Source: Lithodes maja | Taxonomy: Eukaryota > Arthropoda > Malacostraca > Decapoda > Lithodidae | Direction of reading: 5' to 3' | Assembly: GCA_037953745.1 (NCBI GenBank) | Contig: JBAKBP010003189.1 | Span: 94,440-158,439, forward strand | Length of the DNA: 64,000 bases | Shown: positions 39,583-53,300 of the stretch, in pieces | Position numbering within the stretch: position 1 is the first letter of the stretch | Layout: every line of letters starts with the position of its first letter | Program-made: the position numbers and the translations under genes | The notes under the pieces: model-generated | Told to the model about the DNA's origin: nothing | Seen by the model: the letters and a program-made list of their open reading frames with translations, nothing else | Databases searched by the model: none

Positions 39583-42473
39583 CTATCTATCTATCTATTG
39601 CCTGACGCCGTGATCCCCGAAGGGGTGGCCACGAACGAACCGCCCCCATGCACCTCTGTCCCCAGTCAGTTGACGCCCCTCCCCCCAACCAGCACCGCCT
39701 TCATTCATGTAGTTCCTCACTCCATCCTTCCACCTCATATTCGGTCTACCTCTCCCCCTCTGTCCCTCCACCTCGCTCTCGTACACCCTCTTAGTCATTC
39801 TCTCGCTTTCCATACGTTCCATATGGCCGAACCATCTCAAGTTGTTCCTTTTCACACTTTCCAGCACATCTACCTCCACACCACACCTCCTTCTTACTTC
39901 CTCATTAGTCTGTCTATCCCTCCATGTAATTCCGCACGCACTCCTTAAGTAATTCATTTCCACTGCTCTCACTCTTGGTCTGAGTCTCTCAACCAACGTC
40001 CATGCTTCGCTTCCGTAAGTCAGTGTCGGGATTACCACACTGTCATGCAAGGACTTCTTCACTTCCATACTGACCACCCTATTTCTTGTTACTGCTTTTA
40101 GCGTTCCTACAACCCTCTTCCCCTGTTGTACCCTCTCCCGCACCTCTTCATCCATAGTCCCATCTTTACTCAACACACTGCCCAGATACTTAAAAGAGTT
40201 GACGATCTCCATAGCCTGACCGTTCAGCTTCACCTCACACTCTGTGACTTCACCCCTTTCGAAGACCATAACCTTGCTCTTCCCCGTATTTACCTTCAAA
40301 TTCCGTTTTTCGCACACTGTTCCAAACTCATTTACCAGACCCTGCAACTCCCATTCATTATCACTCATCAGAACTGTATCATCCGCAAACAGCAGTATAG
40401 GTAGCTTCCACTCAATTCCCTCCCTTTTCAGCGATACACCAACATCCACTGCTCTTGATAGTATTTCTTTCATAACTCCATCCATATATACAGTAAACAA
40501 CCACGGGGACATCACACACCCCTGTTTCAAACCAACATTCAGGTCAAAGAACTCGCTCTGCTCACTCTCCACACGTACTGCCGCCTTTGCACCCTCATAC
40601 ATGCTCTTCACTGCTTTCAGCAACTTGCCCTCTACTCCGTATATTCTAAGTACTTTCCACAAACCTTCTCTATCCACTCTGTCATAGGCCTTCTCCAAGT
40701 CCATAAAGGCAACATACACCTTTTGTTTCTTCTCCAGATACTTCTCCACAACACAATTCAGGGTAAAAATCTGATCTACACATCCTCTTCCCTTCCTAAA
40801 GCCTCCCTGCTCGTCGCCTATCCATTTCTCCGTTCTCACTCTCACTCTCTCAATCACTACCCTACTGTATACCTTCCCTACTACGCTTAGAAGACATATT
40901 CCTCGGTGGTTACCACACACTCCTCTTTCCCCTTTGCCCTTATATAGGGGGACTATTATGCCAGTCTTCCAGTCATCGGGTGCACTCCCCTTCTCCCATG
41001 CTAGTTTGCACATTTTCCATACCCATTCTATCACTATCTCACCACCATACCTCAACATTTCCCCACACACTCCATCTGTTCCTGGTGCTTTCCCCAACTT
41101 CACTCTTTTCATGGCTTCCCACACTTCTGACCTCCTGATCCCCACCTCCTCCTCCACTACTTCTCTTCTTCTCCCTCCCATACCATATCCAGCTATGTTT
41201 GCTGGCTCTTCATTCCTTTCATTTAGCAACTCGCTGAAGTACTCCCTCCATCTTTCGACTCTCTCTTGCTTCTCGGCTAGCATTCTCCCATTCTTATCTT
41301 TCACACCCTTACTGTTTCCCTTGCTACCTTCCCTAACTTTCTTGACTTCTTTCCAGAACAGTTTCTTACTCTCCCTCCATTTTACACTCAGATTCCTTCC
41401 AAATTCCTCATCTACTCTTCTCTTACTTTCCTTCACTACTCTCTTCACCACCCTCTTACTCTCCACGTACCTCGCTCGTTTCTGTCTCTCGGAATCTTCA
41501 TTCCCTCTACTACCCAACCACTCTCTATATGCTTTCTTCTTTTCTTCCACAGCTATTCTTACCTCTTCTGTCCACCATGCTGTACCTTTCACTCCCCTCC
41601 CTCTTCTCCTCACTCCACACACCTCCTCACATGCTGCACAGATCTCATCCTTAAACACCTTGCTCATCTCCTTCACTTCCTCCATAACTTCCAGGTCGAA
41701 CCCACCTAGTCGTCTTTCCACTGCTCTCCTGTACTCCTCCCTGACTTCCTCCTCCTGCAACCTCTCCACCCTCCTCTCGCCTCCCTCCCGCTCTCCTCAC
41801 CCACTTCTTTTGTATCCTAACCTTAGCTACCACTACATAATGATCAGACAGACCCCCTCCAATACCCCTATACACCCTAGCATCCATCACAGATTTCTTC
41901 ATTCGTTCATCCACACATACATAATCAATCAATGACTTTCGTTCCACCACTGTCTTATCCTTCATCGTCAACATCCGTTTCCACGTGTACCTGTGGATCA
42001 TTCTGTGTCGGAAGAAGGTGTTGGCTATCCACAGCCTCCTCCCCACACATACGTCCACAAGTGCACTACCATTCCCATTCACCTCTGATGGTACCCCCCA
42101 CCCTCCCACCACTCCCTCAACTTTCCTATCACCCACCTTACCATTCATATCCCCAATCAGAAATATTCTTTCGTTCTTGTCAAACTTCTCCAGGCACGCC
42201 TCCACATTCATCCAGAACTCCTCTTTCTTTCTTTCAAGTATATCCTCTGTCGGGGCATACACGCATACAATTACCCACGTTTGTATTCCTACTTTCATTC
42301 TCACCCACACAATCCTTGAACCCACAGACCCATACTCTCTTACACATTCCTTCCATTTGCTACTTACAAACAAACATGCACCTTCTCTCGCTGTTCTTTC
42401 ACTCACTCCAGCACACACACCCATTCCACACTCCCACTCTCTCACATCTGACCCTTTCCATTTGGTCTCTGTC
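39583..42473 (-). mobile_element. RTE-type LINE, 5'-truncated, inserted in piggyBac copy 3
   Basis: ATTTATAT precedes (39575-39582) and follows (42474-42481) the element. The GATA tail is at the left because it is on the minus strand. It is truncated within the endonuclease (starts at MTETKW, about residue 40). It is very similar to the copy at 20397-23612. A small deletion near 41770-41810, where the other copy has an extra CACCATTCC-like stretch, shifts the frame between endonuclease and RT. Confidence 0.95.
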
Positions 42474-42475
42474 AT
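39595..42475 (-). pseudogene. RTE endonuclease-RT with one frameshift
   Basis: Two overlapping frames (42475-41651 and 41769-39595) together cover residues about 40-1003 of the RTE protein. The endonuclease half keeps GDMNGK and SDH, and the RT half keeps FADD and the full C-terminus with no stop. The break falls in the Arg-rich linker. Missing N-terminal catalytic Asn and the frameshift make it nonfunctional. Confidence 0.92.
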
Positions 42476-42493
42476 TTATATATGTTTTCATAA

Positions 42494-43266
42494 TACAGTC
42501 AGCCCCCCCAATACGCGATTCCACAATTCGCGAAAACCCTAATACACGAGTGACCCCTCGAAAATAACATTAATTAATTAAACATTAATTACGCGAGGTG
42601 GTACCACAATACACGAATCGAGAGCTAAGAAGGGGCCAAATCCGCTATTCCCGCTTGATACGCGAGCACGTCTACGTTTCGCGAGGCCCAGGAGTAGCTC
42701 TGAAAAAAGAAGAAGACGGGCATACGCCTGCCTTCCCTCCCGCTTACCCTCCCTCCCTCCCTCCCACAGTCCCGCTCAAGCGTCATAGCCGTGCGGAGTG
42801 ACCAAACGTTTGTAGTGCCTGCCACTTTTTTCGCCATGCCACGCCAATATAAGAAGATAACACACAAAATGAAGGTGGAAGTGTTGGATAGCAAGAAAAA
42901 AGGAGAAGGAAACTGTGCAATAGGCTTGTCAGAGTAAACTGTTCGTACGATTTGGTCAGGGAGGGAGAAGTTGGAGAAAATCGTGAAGTCCTACGGTCCT
43001 AGTCCTAGTCCTAGCCTATCTACTACTAATTTTAAGGTAAGGTTTCATATTTTTATTCATTGTTCTTATTATATATAAGATATAGACTGTACTGTAGAGC
43101 CAAAAATGTCGAAAATAAGGCCAAAATTTTTGAAAATAGGCCATAATTGAGAGATGTCACCCATATCTAATTATTCCTATTTAAAGTTAGGTCCACAATA
43201 CGCGGATTCCCAATACGCGATGCCTCCTGTCGCCCCTATTCTCGCGTATTGGGGGGGCTGACTGTA
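42494..43266 (+). mobile_element. Tigger/pogo deletion derivative (MITE family 1, copy C)
   Basis: TA flanks at 42494-42495 and 43265-43266, with ends CAGTCAGCCCCCCCAATACG and CGTATTGGGGGGGCTGACTG. It is nearly identical to 10021-10794, including the N-terminal transposase remnant (ATG at 42836) with the stop after GLSE. It sits inside the 3' UTR of piggyBac copy 3, about 12 bases from the RTE insertion. Confidence 0.92.
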
Positions 43267-44269
43267 CATGACTTTTTTATCACAATACATTGTTTTATTT
43301 CCACTTGTTGCCTATATACATACATATTGTCAGTCTTTGGTACTTTCACTATGATTATTAGTTAGTACTCCTGTTTGGTGTGGTACTCAGCAAAGCACGG
43401 TATAGCACATAGTGACACCTGGCACTCCACACACTGCATGGTGGTCTTTTTCTGCTTCCTCGGCCTCACCTGGCTGTTCCAGCAGACATGGCACCGCCTT
43501 CTGCTAATGGTGACTCCATCTCGTTCCAGAGGCAGGTAACCGACCTTGTGCACATTTAGATACTGTGCACACTGCATGCGGTCCTGAACGGGGCGCCCAG
43601 GTTGTGCCACTGCCCTCTGTGGCATAGCATACCTTGTCCAGGAGCTCCACCAACACCTGTTTTTGGAACCTCCGCAGGCTACTGAACTTCCTGGGTGTGC
43701 GCGGATTCCGAAGCCTGTAGATATTGTAGGCATTCAGCATTGACATGTCCACCATGTGCAGAAAGAACTTTTTGTACCATCTGCACGAGGTACGCAGACA
43801 GTCGATGAAGCCTATCTGCATGTCGGACTTGTCCACCAGCCTCATATTTATGTTGTAGTCCATTACAGCATCGGGCTTGGTCACCGTGACTTGGGTGCGG
43901 CGATCCACCTTGCCAGTCTCAACCATTTCCCCCTTGTGGACGGTGCTCAGGAGGTTGACCTTCCGCTGGTCGTGCCAGTGGATAGCCAGAATGGGTCCCG
44001 ACTTCTTCTTGAAGACATCGCCTTTCTTGGTTTTAGGAGGGAAAGTTGGCATGCCCTTCCTTTTTGCTCTAACTGTGCCTACAGTCCCCGTCTTGCGCTG
44101 ATGGAGGTACTTTGAGAGAGTGGGGGACGTGTAGTAGTTGTCCGTGTAGAGGACGTGATTCTTCTCGAAGTACCGGTTCATCATGGCTTGAACCACTGCC
44201 AAAGCCAATGAGGGGGTCTATTTCCACGTCCCCTTCCTTCCCGCTGTAGACCAGGAAGTCCAGGACATA

Positions 44270-46866
44270 ATAATAAATAATAATAATAATAAGCATGTTA
44301 CTTATTTCTCATAAGCGCCAATTTTTCCGAAGAATTCACTAGCGCTGAAAAGAGAAAGAAAAAAGAACAAAAATCAATGCATCAAAAGAAGGCTTATATA
44401 CAACACACATTTAACAATCACTAGCAGTGGCAAAATAGCCTAAACTCTATAGCCATCTGTCATGACACCTCTCTCAAGATCATAGCTTCTCTCAAAGAGA
44501 AAAGTCTTAAGTTGTCTCTTGAAGCATTCAACAGAACTCAGTTGTCTCATGGACAGCGGCAACCTGTTATTCAACCTCGGAGCCATGTAGGAGAATGACC
44601 TCTCAAAGAAAGAAGACTGCTGGAAAGCCCTTGGTTCATCAAGACGAAAAGGGTCATTGTCATGACGCACAACTACACCATGGTGTGCCGGTGGGCGCCT
44701 GAGCAGCTCCGCAAGGTACCTAGGCTCACCAAATTTGAGAACCTTAAAAGTCACCAAACACAACTTAAATTCTATTCTTGCTCTTACTGGCAGCCAGTGC
44801 AGTTCTATGTGAAGAGATGTAGTAGGAGTTCTAGGTGGAACACCAAAAATTAGTCTTGCGGCCCTGTTAAGAACAGACTGAACTTTCTTCAAAATATAAT
44901 TTGGAAGACCCACCAACAGGGCATTGCAATAATCAACACGAGAGAAGACCAATGAGTGAACCAACGTCAGGAGGCAACGTCTGGTTATAAACGGCTTCAC
45001 CAAATAGAGATTTCTGATGTGCAAGTAACAACTTTTAACTATCTGGTTTACATGCTCTTTGAAATCTAATCGGGAGTTCACATATACACCCAGATTTCGA
45101 ACAGAGTTGGCCGGTCGCAGCTGAGATCCACCCACATTGATGGAGAGGGCACCTACTATATCATCAGCTCTTCTATTTCCTCGGATGATGAGAATATCAG
45201 TTTTACCATCATTTAGTTTAAGTTTTCTCGCTCTCATCCACTTCTTGATATCAGACATCAACAATTCCATCTTACTCCGTATATCAACTATATTTGTGAT
45301 TCTCACATAAATCTGGGTGTCATCTGCATAAAAGTGAAAGGTGACATTATGTGCACGAAGCAGAAGAGACAAACTGCTAATATAAATTATAAATAGGATA
45401 GGACCTAAAACCGATCCCTGCGGAACACCATACCGCAGGGGTGTCGAGTCCGAGACCACTTGATTTACCATCACACTCTGGGATCTACCTGACAAGTACG
45501 ACCCAAGAAGCAAGAGAGCGGAGTCACGCACACCACAATCATAAAGATCACTCAATAACAACTCGTGATCCACTGTGTCAAAAGCCGCAGAGAGATCAAG
45601 CAAGACCAATAGTGAGGCCACACCATTGCAAATGTTCTCAACTAGATCATTATGTACTCTAATCAATGCTGTTTCAGTTGAATGATGCTGTCGGTAAGCA
45701 GACTGAAAACTTGGGATAGTTTCATTCTGCTGAAGTAGTGGTTGTAATTGGTCAAGTATTGCACGCTCTAATATCTTTGATATGAAGGACAGGTTGGAGA
45801 CAGGACGATAGTTCAACATTGTTCTCAACATCAAGTCCAGGTTTCTTTAGAGTAGGTCGGAGTAGTGCATGCTTTTCAGAATGTGGGAAGCTACCTTCAG
45901 AGAAGCACTTATTAATTATTTTGGAAATAAACTCAACTGTGTGATCATAGACTCTTGGTAGCTTGGAAACATTTATGGGATCCAACGGGCAAAATGTTTT
46001 ATTGAGGTTTCTTATGTAGGACGAGATCATGTCCACCTCTACTGAGTGAAAGGATGAGAGGACATTATTAGGAATGTGTCGGGGTTGGAGTACAACTGAA
46101 AGTTCTTCACCAACAGAAGCATCATCCAGTTCCTGTCTTATGCGAGTTATCTTGCCAGCAAAAAATGCCACAAAGTTGGCATCCAACTCGGCATCGGGTA
46201 CAGAAGGTCTTAAGCTGACTCTTGTTTTTCCAAGTAAACTGTTTACAATTTACGTGTGGTCGTTACCACACGAGTCAACTTTTCCCTGATAATACACTTT
46301 CTTTTCATCTTTGATTTTGTGGACCACAGCTCTTCTGGCTGACAGATATTGCAACCATGTACAGTCTGTTTTATTTTTCCGCCATTCACGTTCAGCTCTT
46401 CTACGCGCTCTTCTAAGAAATTTAACTCGAGTGCTATACCAGGGCGAATCATCTCGTACTATGATTTTCTTCTCTACTTCTGGACAGTGATGATCGAACA
46501 CTAATTTAAGTGCATTTCCATGTACCTCCACCAGCTCATCTGAAGTAAGGTTGGAAGTATCAATACTTCCCAAGTACTGTTTTACTTCACTGCTAGCCAA
46601 ATTTAGGTCTGCATTTTTATAATTTCTAAATCTGATTACTTTTTCATGTGTGAGTGGCTTAGGGAAATCAAAGCTGAAAGTAATCAAAGCATGATCAGAG
46701 GTATTAGGGTCAGCATTCTCAACATCAACATCCAGAACACCACCACAACCCACAGGAGAGAAAACCAAGTCAAGGGTGTGTCCTAAGATATGAGTTGGGT
46801 GGGACACATGGTTTACAAACATTTTCTGATCAGTCAACTCAAGGAACTCAGGAGAGAATGGCTTCA
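44270..46866 (-). mobile_element. 5'-truncated CR1/L2-type LINE inside piggyBac copy 3
   Basis: GACATA occurs just before (44264-44269) and just after (46867-46872) the element, and removing it rejoins the transposase frame. The ATT-type tail is at the left. It begins within the endonuclease (PFSPEFLELTD) and lacks ORF1 and the 5' UTR. It is about 95 percent like the copy at 27686-32440 by eye. Confidence 0.93.
44440..46866 (-). pseudogene. CR1/L2 ORF2, truncated, with two breaks
   Basis: Frames 46866-46250, 46186-45752 and 45834-44440 cover the end of the endonuclease (SDHALI) and the full RT, with LLDLSAAFDTVDH, YGVPQGSVLGP and FYADDTQ. A deletion near 46250 and an indel near 45820 shift the frame. 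Unlike the 27686 copy it has CAG where that copy has a TAG, and its last 464 codons are uninterrupted to the TAG at 44440. Confidence 0.9.
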
Positions 46867-49077
46867 GACATAGCCAGTTTGGCAATCGCACAGCACAAAG
46901 AACTTTATACCAAAGTGATGTCTCTTTGAGGGGATGTACTGCCTGAAGGTCAGCTTTCCCCGGAACAGCACAAGAGACTCGTCAATACAGACGTTGCAGA
47001 AGGGCGTGAAGTATGACGTGAAACGTTCTCGCATCATCTCGTACTACGTCCTAATCTTCCACAGCTTGTCGGAGAGATGCATGTCGGTGTTGGTGACAAG
47101 ATGGAGCGCTCCGAGGATGTCGAGGTACCGGTCCCGAGAGATGTATTTCCCGAAGGCAGGGGTGGATATCAGATCTTTGGTGATCCAATAGTCAGCCAAC
47201 CTGTGCTTCTTTACATGAGGCATTAGCATGGTGATTGCCAGGAACACCATGAACTCGGGATGAGTCACTGGGGTCCACCGCTTCATGTGGCCCTTGGTCA
47301 CCTTGCCAAAAAAGTTCACCTGGATTTGGTGGTGCTTGTTTGTCTCTTCTATGACAAACTCAGTAACCTCCTTATCAAAAAATGCCTCAAAAAGCTCATG
47401 TGGTGGAGCATTGGGGCCTGCGGGAAAACTTGGGGTAACTCCTGAACCCTCCTGTACCTCATCAAAAGGGGTTACATCAGGGTCATTCACTTCATCAGCA
47501 GCCACATCCTGCCAGTTGAAAATATAAAATGGGTCCTGCTGGCGACGCTGACGAGGAGCTGCAGCTGGGGCAGCACGCCCACGAACTTTGGCGGCGCGCA
47601 CCCTAGGGCGGCCAGGAGCGCGACAGCGCCCAGGCCCAGCCCGGCGGCCAGGGCGGCCAGGAGCACGACGGCCCTGGGCCAAGCGTCTGGGTTGAGGGTC
47701 GTCGATGTCCATAAAGTCATCGTCGTTGTCGTCAGAGCCGTCATCTTGCCCTGACGGTGGACCCAGGTAATCATGGCCAGAGTCATCTGTGAGGTGCCCT
47801 TCATCTTCAGACCCCCCCTCATAATCTCGCGGGGAACGAATGATGCGTGGGCGGCGTGTAGGTCGGCGAGGTGGGGAAGGAGTGGTAGGTGAGGCTCTGT
47901 CATCTTCATGCAGAGGTTCGGGGCTCCTTGGCCTACGACGAGTCGTAGACAGCACTGGTTCAGTGTCTGTAGGTGCAGGTATGGATGCGAGGTCAAATAC
48001 ATCGTCAGGAACCTCTGTTGTAGGCTGGAGAAGTGGGGTGGACCCTGGGGAAAGTTGCGGGGGCGTATGGCTGGGACCGGCAGGGGTGGAAGCCGCGGGA
48101 GCCTCGAACAAAGAGCGCCTACTTGTAGCTCCTTTTTTCACATATTTTCTCCCTTTTCCCTTTTCTGTAGTAGTATGTCTCCTCTCGGGGGAAATAGGGG
48201 GTAAATAGGCCGAAAGTGGGGGGTCCTCAACCCTAGGCAGTGCTGGTGGTGGTGGGGAAGAATGGCGGGCGCCTGGGGCAACTTGGGTGGCGTGGGTAGA
48301 TAAGGAAGACAATGGCGGGTCAACCTCACCCTCACGCTCAGCCTCACTGGCACCCTCACGCACTGCTCCCTCACCAAGTTTTAGGGCCTCTTTCCTGGCT
48401 GCCGCGGCCGCCTTTTCAAGAACTTGCTTCTTATAAAAACGTATCTTGAATGGGGATTTAGCTGGCGAAGGGCTAGGTGTCGTGTCACTCAACATAAACT
48501 TGGCAGTCGACCTAGTGCTGTCCCATTCGCTCACTCTCACTACACTCTCATCACCTTGCACAACTATATCACGTTCAGTACTATCATCACTTTCATCGTC
48601 ATGCTCAAATCCAACAAATTGCGCGTCTCTTTGATGAATTTCGTCTAGATCGTCTAAATCTTCACTATAGTGAGACTGATAAGACTCGGAGCTATCACTG
48701 CCCAAGTCATCAACACTATTTTGTCCTTCACCACGTTCATAACTCCTCAAAGCTATTTCAATACCTCCGGGAGTCAATGCATCTTGTACGTGCCTTTGCG
48801 TTAGGGCGCGACGAACATGGGCAGGCGTCGAAGGGAGCATGGAATCGGACACGGGGGAATCACTTTTTGGGCTAGTATCCATGTTGGCGGCAGGGTAGAG
48901 ACTGTTTTGGTGGCGTACATGGTGTCTGGTGGCGTCGCCTAGCGACCACGGAACGAAATGTTTACGCGCGCCATTCGAAAGCACATACGCAAGCAATGGT
49001 ACAATGTTGTACCACCCGGGTTCCTCGGGTCAAAACATAATGGTACACACGTGTACCACCCGGGGTTGAAGGGTTAA

Positions 49078-49084
49078 TAAACCG

Positions 49085-49137
<53 letters not shown>
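49078..49137. repeat. ATT microsatellite
   Basis: After the TTAA of piggyBac copy 3, AATAAACCGT leads into about 16 ATT units up to the broken end of the RTE copy. It may be the remnant of a LINE tail or simply expanded microsatellite. Confidence 0.8.
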
Positions 49138-50030
49138 GCTAGTTTGCACATTTTCCATACCCATTTGATCACTATATCACCACCATACCTCAACATATCC
49201 CCACACACTCCATCTGTTCCTGGTGCTTTCCCCAACTTCACTCTTTTCATGGCTTCCCACACTTCTGACCTCCTGATCCCCACCTCCTCTTCCACTACTT
49301 CTCCTCTTCTCCCTCCCATACCATATCCAACCATGTTTGCTGGCTCTTCATTCTTTACATTTAGCAACTCATTGAAGTACTCCCTCCATCTTTCGACTCT
49401 CCCTTGCTTCTCGGCTAGCATTCTCCCATTCTTATCTTTCACACCCTTACTGTTTCCCTTGCTACCTTCCCTAACTTTCTTGACTTCTTTCCAGAACAGT
49501 TTCTTACACTCCCTCCATTTTACACTCAGATTCCTTCCAAATTCCTCATCTACTTTTCTCTTACTTTCCTTCACTACTCTCTTCACCACTCTCTTTCTCT
49601 CCACGTACCTTGCTCGTTTCTGCCTCTCCAAATCTTCATTCCCTCTACTACCCAACCACTCTCTATATGCTTTCTTCTTGTCTTCCACAGCTATTTTTAC
49701 GTCTTCTGTCCACCATGCTGTACTTTTCACTCCCCTCCCACTTCTCCTCACTCAACACACCTCCTCACATGCTGCACAGATCTCTTCCTTAAACACCTTG
49801 CTCATCTCCTCCACTTCCTACATATCTTACAGGTCGAACCCACCTAGTCGTCTTTCTACTGCTCTCCTGTACTCTTCCCTGATTTCCTCCTCTTGTAGCC
49901 TCTCCACCCTCCTCACCATTCCACCTTCCTCTCGCCTCCCTCCAGCTCTCCTCACCCACTTCTTTTGTATCTTAATTTTAGCTACTACTACATAATGATC
50001 AGACAGACCCCCTCCAATACCCCTATACAG
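49138..50030 (-). pseudogene. RTE endonuclease end, linker and RT start
   Basis: The fragment starts at LYRGIGGGLSDHYV (end of the endonuclease) and continues through the Lys/Arg linker to LGKAPGTDGV and WKMCKLA. A stop near 49753 and other changes interrupt it. It ends abruptly at the ATT array. Confidence 0.85.
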
Positions 50031-50309
50031 TATACACCCTAGCAAAAAAAAAAAAAAAAAAAAAAAAATAGAAGGTCCCACCCCTTTCCCATTCTTAAGT
50101 AAGCCATTTTAGATTTACAGAAGAGTGACCATTACTTGCATTACTGCATGTCCACAAACATTTCAGTAATGTAAGCATGTTTCCTTCTATTTTTTTTTCC
50201 TTTTTTCTTTTTTTCTTTTTTATTAAGGTGACAGTTACAAAGTGGTGTACAATCTATTTTATTCTAGTTACATTGTAGTTTATCTTATTGTACCAGTACC
50301 TCCCTACAA

Positions 50310-53300
50310 TCAACCTAGTTGTTCCCCAATTCGTCCCTCCGCCACGACCATTTCAAAGTCCAAGTCTCTCACTCTTGTCCTCTGTAGCGGGGAGGACCTT
50401 GTACCCCTGAGACATAGGAGTGCAGACCTGAGAAGAGAGAAAGAGAGCCGGCATCTCATCCAAGTTATGACTTGGCTTCTATGCTGGCGCTTTTTCTCCG
50501 ATATTTGTTCAGCTAATCTGGCATAGAAGACACTTGCAGAAGGTCCCATACCTCCCGACGATGAGAAGACCAGAGGAGTAAAGCTTCCTTGATCCCTGTT
50601 CAAAATTCTTTCTTCATAAGCGCGTTTTTTCTCACTTTCGTTTCTCAAGTATGCCGCCTTGTGTCCTCGCTCACGATATGTTTGTGCTCTTGGATTGAAG
50701 ATTCTGATGTCGAAAAAAGCCCGTTGTCCCCTCGTCCAAAAACCTCGAGCACTTACGTCCACTCTTGCTTCATTTGAAGTATTTGCAGTATTGTGGGCCA
50801 AGCGCTGTCCGTCCATAGGCAGAAGTTCCGGTTCGATTCTGACATCATGGCACACCTCGTCCAGCATTTGTGCAGTGATGTCTCGTACTTCATCATGCCG
50901 GATACAGATGAATCCTCCTTTCTTACAAGTCATACAGTGGTCTGAGTTGTTTATTTCACCACATGCACATTTCAGCGGCAGGTTCGAAACTGGCCACCCA
51001 TACCTCAAGGCTACGGCATCATTGAATTCTTGTTTATTTAAGCTGAAGCCTTTCTCCTTTATTGGTAATGATGCGAGCCAATTTGAAGCCCCCGTGTCTT
51101 GTGCCATCTCAACTCTCATTTTCAGTTCTTCCTTACATCTGGTCTTAATTTGTTCTAGGCTATGTTTCTGTCTCTCTTCTCTGCTCTTTGTAATTTCCTG
51201 TCTTGCATTTTGTTGTTCCTCTTCGTCCACCTCATCATTTTCATTTTGCTCCCGTATTTTTTCTGTCAGAGACGTAGTAAGTTTAAGGGAATTTTGGTTC
51301 TCATGTAGTGCCGCCTCCACTGGGTTTATGATCCCCATACCTCCGAACCTTGGCGGAAGAGCTAATAGATCTCTTAGCTCTTGCGTGACGCCTTCCATCT
51401 CTGTTAGGGCCGGTATGAATGTTCCTCTGATTGCTTCTTCAAGCGGTTGGAGCATCTGTCTAATGCCAGGCACTGTTCTCATAAGAAAGGTCCATCTGTG
51501 CTTAACACCATATGTGAAGGCTGTATATGCAGCATGTGGTTCAGATTTCGCAATGTCTGCCAGGGTTTTCACTTCCTTTACCCACTCTGCTACCTTTTTT
51601 CGCACATAGTTTCTCTTGCATTCTTCTGTGCCTATTACTGCTCCTAAATGGCGTTGACCCTCCTTTGTAATCTTCACTCCTGTCCCATCAAAAGTCTGCA
51701 CCGCTTCTTCATACTTGTTTTCTTTCACTATTAGTACAGATTTACTAGCATTCGGATGGTACCCAATGACTTCGCCTATCGATTGTACTCTCCGCCACCA
51801 TTCTTTGAGATCCCCTATTTTTCCTGCACCTGTGAGGTCATCTGCATACGCCACTTGTTTCACTCGGGTTACCTCATGTTTTATTTTCTGCTGCAGAATT
51901 GATAGTGCCAGTGCGTACATTGCCATTGCCACTGGATCTCCTTGCGTTGTTCCTTCATTTGATTTGAGAATTTTCATTTCTTCCTTCTTTGTGCTTCCAA
52001 CTATATACAGGTTAGCTGGCTCCTTATAAGTATTTTCTATGTACTTTGCGATGCTCGGGCATTTGATCTTGATGTTGTGAATAGCTGCCTCCCTATTAAT
52101 GGTGTTAAAGGCATTTGTTGCATCCACTAGCAGTACCGCTTCACAATCTTCCTCATGATACACCTTCCCCATTGCATGTATTGCTGCTTCTCCTCCGGCT
52201 TGCTGTCCTGCACATACTTGTAAGTTGCCCACTGCTCTTTGTACATCTTTTCCAAATACAGACATGATTGCTTTTCCTATAATCCTTCTAAGAACTTCCC
52301 CAACGCCTACTGGTCTAAATCCTGGATTCTTATTTAAAGGTATCAGGCGACATGCTGTCAGAGCTTCTATGTTCACGCATGGTGATGATGCAAGTTTCTT
52401 TGCCAGCATTGCTATTGCTTCACAAAGGTCACCCGCGGCTGAACCAAACTTGTTTTGACTTAGGAAGATCCTCCAAGTCTTAGCATCTACTCCTGATGGA
52501 CCTGCTCCTCCCTGTGTTTTCAGCGCCTTTCTCCATATGAGGTCTCCAGTTATATTCTCATATATCACCGGGTCTGGAGGAACATATTCCCCGTCTAGTT
52601 TGGCCTCATCACTTGCTGGTTTTGCTTCTGGGTGTTTCTCCTTCAGCTGGTCCAAGATGCGTCGATTCACTTCGTGCACCCCACTTGAGGCTTCCCCAGT
52701 GACCATTCTGACTGCCTGTGCCACTTTACCAATCCTCATGCTATTTCCCACTGATCGTGCCATATCATCTGGCTTCCTCTTTCTTCGTTGTTTTGTTTTC
52801 AGTCTTTGCTGGATTGCTCGTACTTGGCTAAGAATTTTGTCTAACTCCCCATTTTTCCACCACTCCATTCTCTGTTTCAGCGCTTTAATGTTCTCATTCA
52901 GTTTTCCCTTTGGTCTTTTTCTTTGAAGGAACAACTGAGGAATGAAAGAAGCTATCTTGATTGCCACGTGCGCCAAAGGAGCATCCTGAACATACTTTAG
53001 GATCATACGTCTGAGTTCCCCCAGCATATCTTTTGCGGCTTCACAAATCGGTAGTTCAAACTTATTATGTTGCCATTGTATCACTTCTGTATAGATTTCA
53101 TTCACTAATGTTGTGAGTCCGTCACCAGAATGTCCCATCCATTCTCCACCATTCATGTTTACGTTACGAGGTCGTTCGTTCTGTTCACGATTTTCGATTA
53201 TTTCTCTCTCATTATCTTCGTTTAGGCCTACACTATTTTCATTATTTTGTTCCACACCTCTGTTGTCTTGCGAATTATTGATTCCTGCGTTTTCTTCTGC

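Larger units (their letters stand above)
43362..48882 (-). pseudogene. piggyBac transposase of copy 3, split by a LINE
   Basis: From the ATG at 48882 the frame covers the long acidic, Ser/Pro and Arg-rich N-terminus and the start of the catalytic domain to a TAG at 47044-47046 (copy 1 has TTG). The frame then continues with CIDES (first Asp) to GYV, where the LINE 44270-46866 interrupts it. On the far side LDFLVYSGKEGD resumes. A 5-base loss near 44210 and another indel near 43630 shift the frame; TDNYY, DKSD and the C-terminal Cys cluster follow. All catalytic residues are still visible, but the gene is dead. It is longer than copy 2 in three places and is the best guide to what copy 2 lost. 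Confidence 0.88.
38761..49077 (-). mobile_element. piggyBac transposon, copy 3 (minus), with three nested insertions
   Basis: The right end in element terms is at TTAA 38761-38764 (CCCTCCAACCCCGGCTAGGG), the left end at TTAA 49074-49077 (CCCTTCAACCCCGG). Inside it lie an RTE (39583-42473), a Tigger MITE (42494-43266) and a CR1/L2 LINE (44270-46866), each with its own target duplication. Taking these out leaves about 4 kb with transposase, 3' repeats and the terminal blocks in the same order as copy 1. The transposase is broken by stops and frameshifts beyond the insertions. Confidence 0.92.
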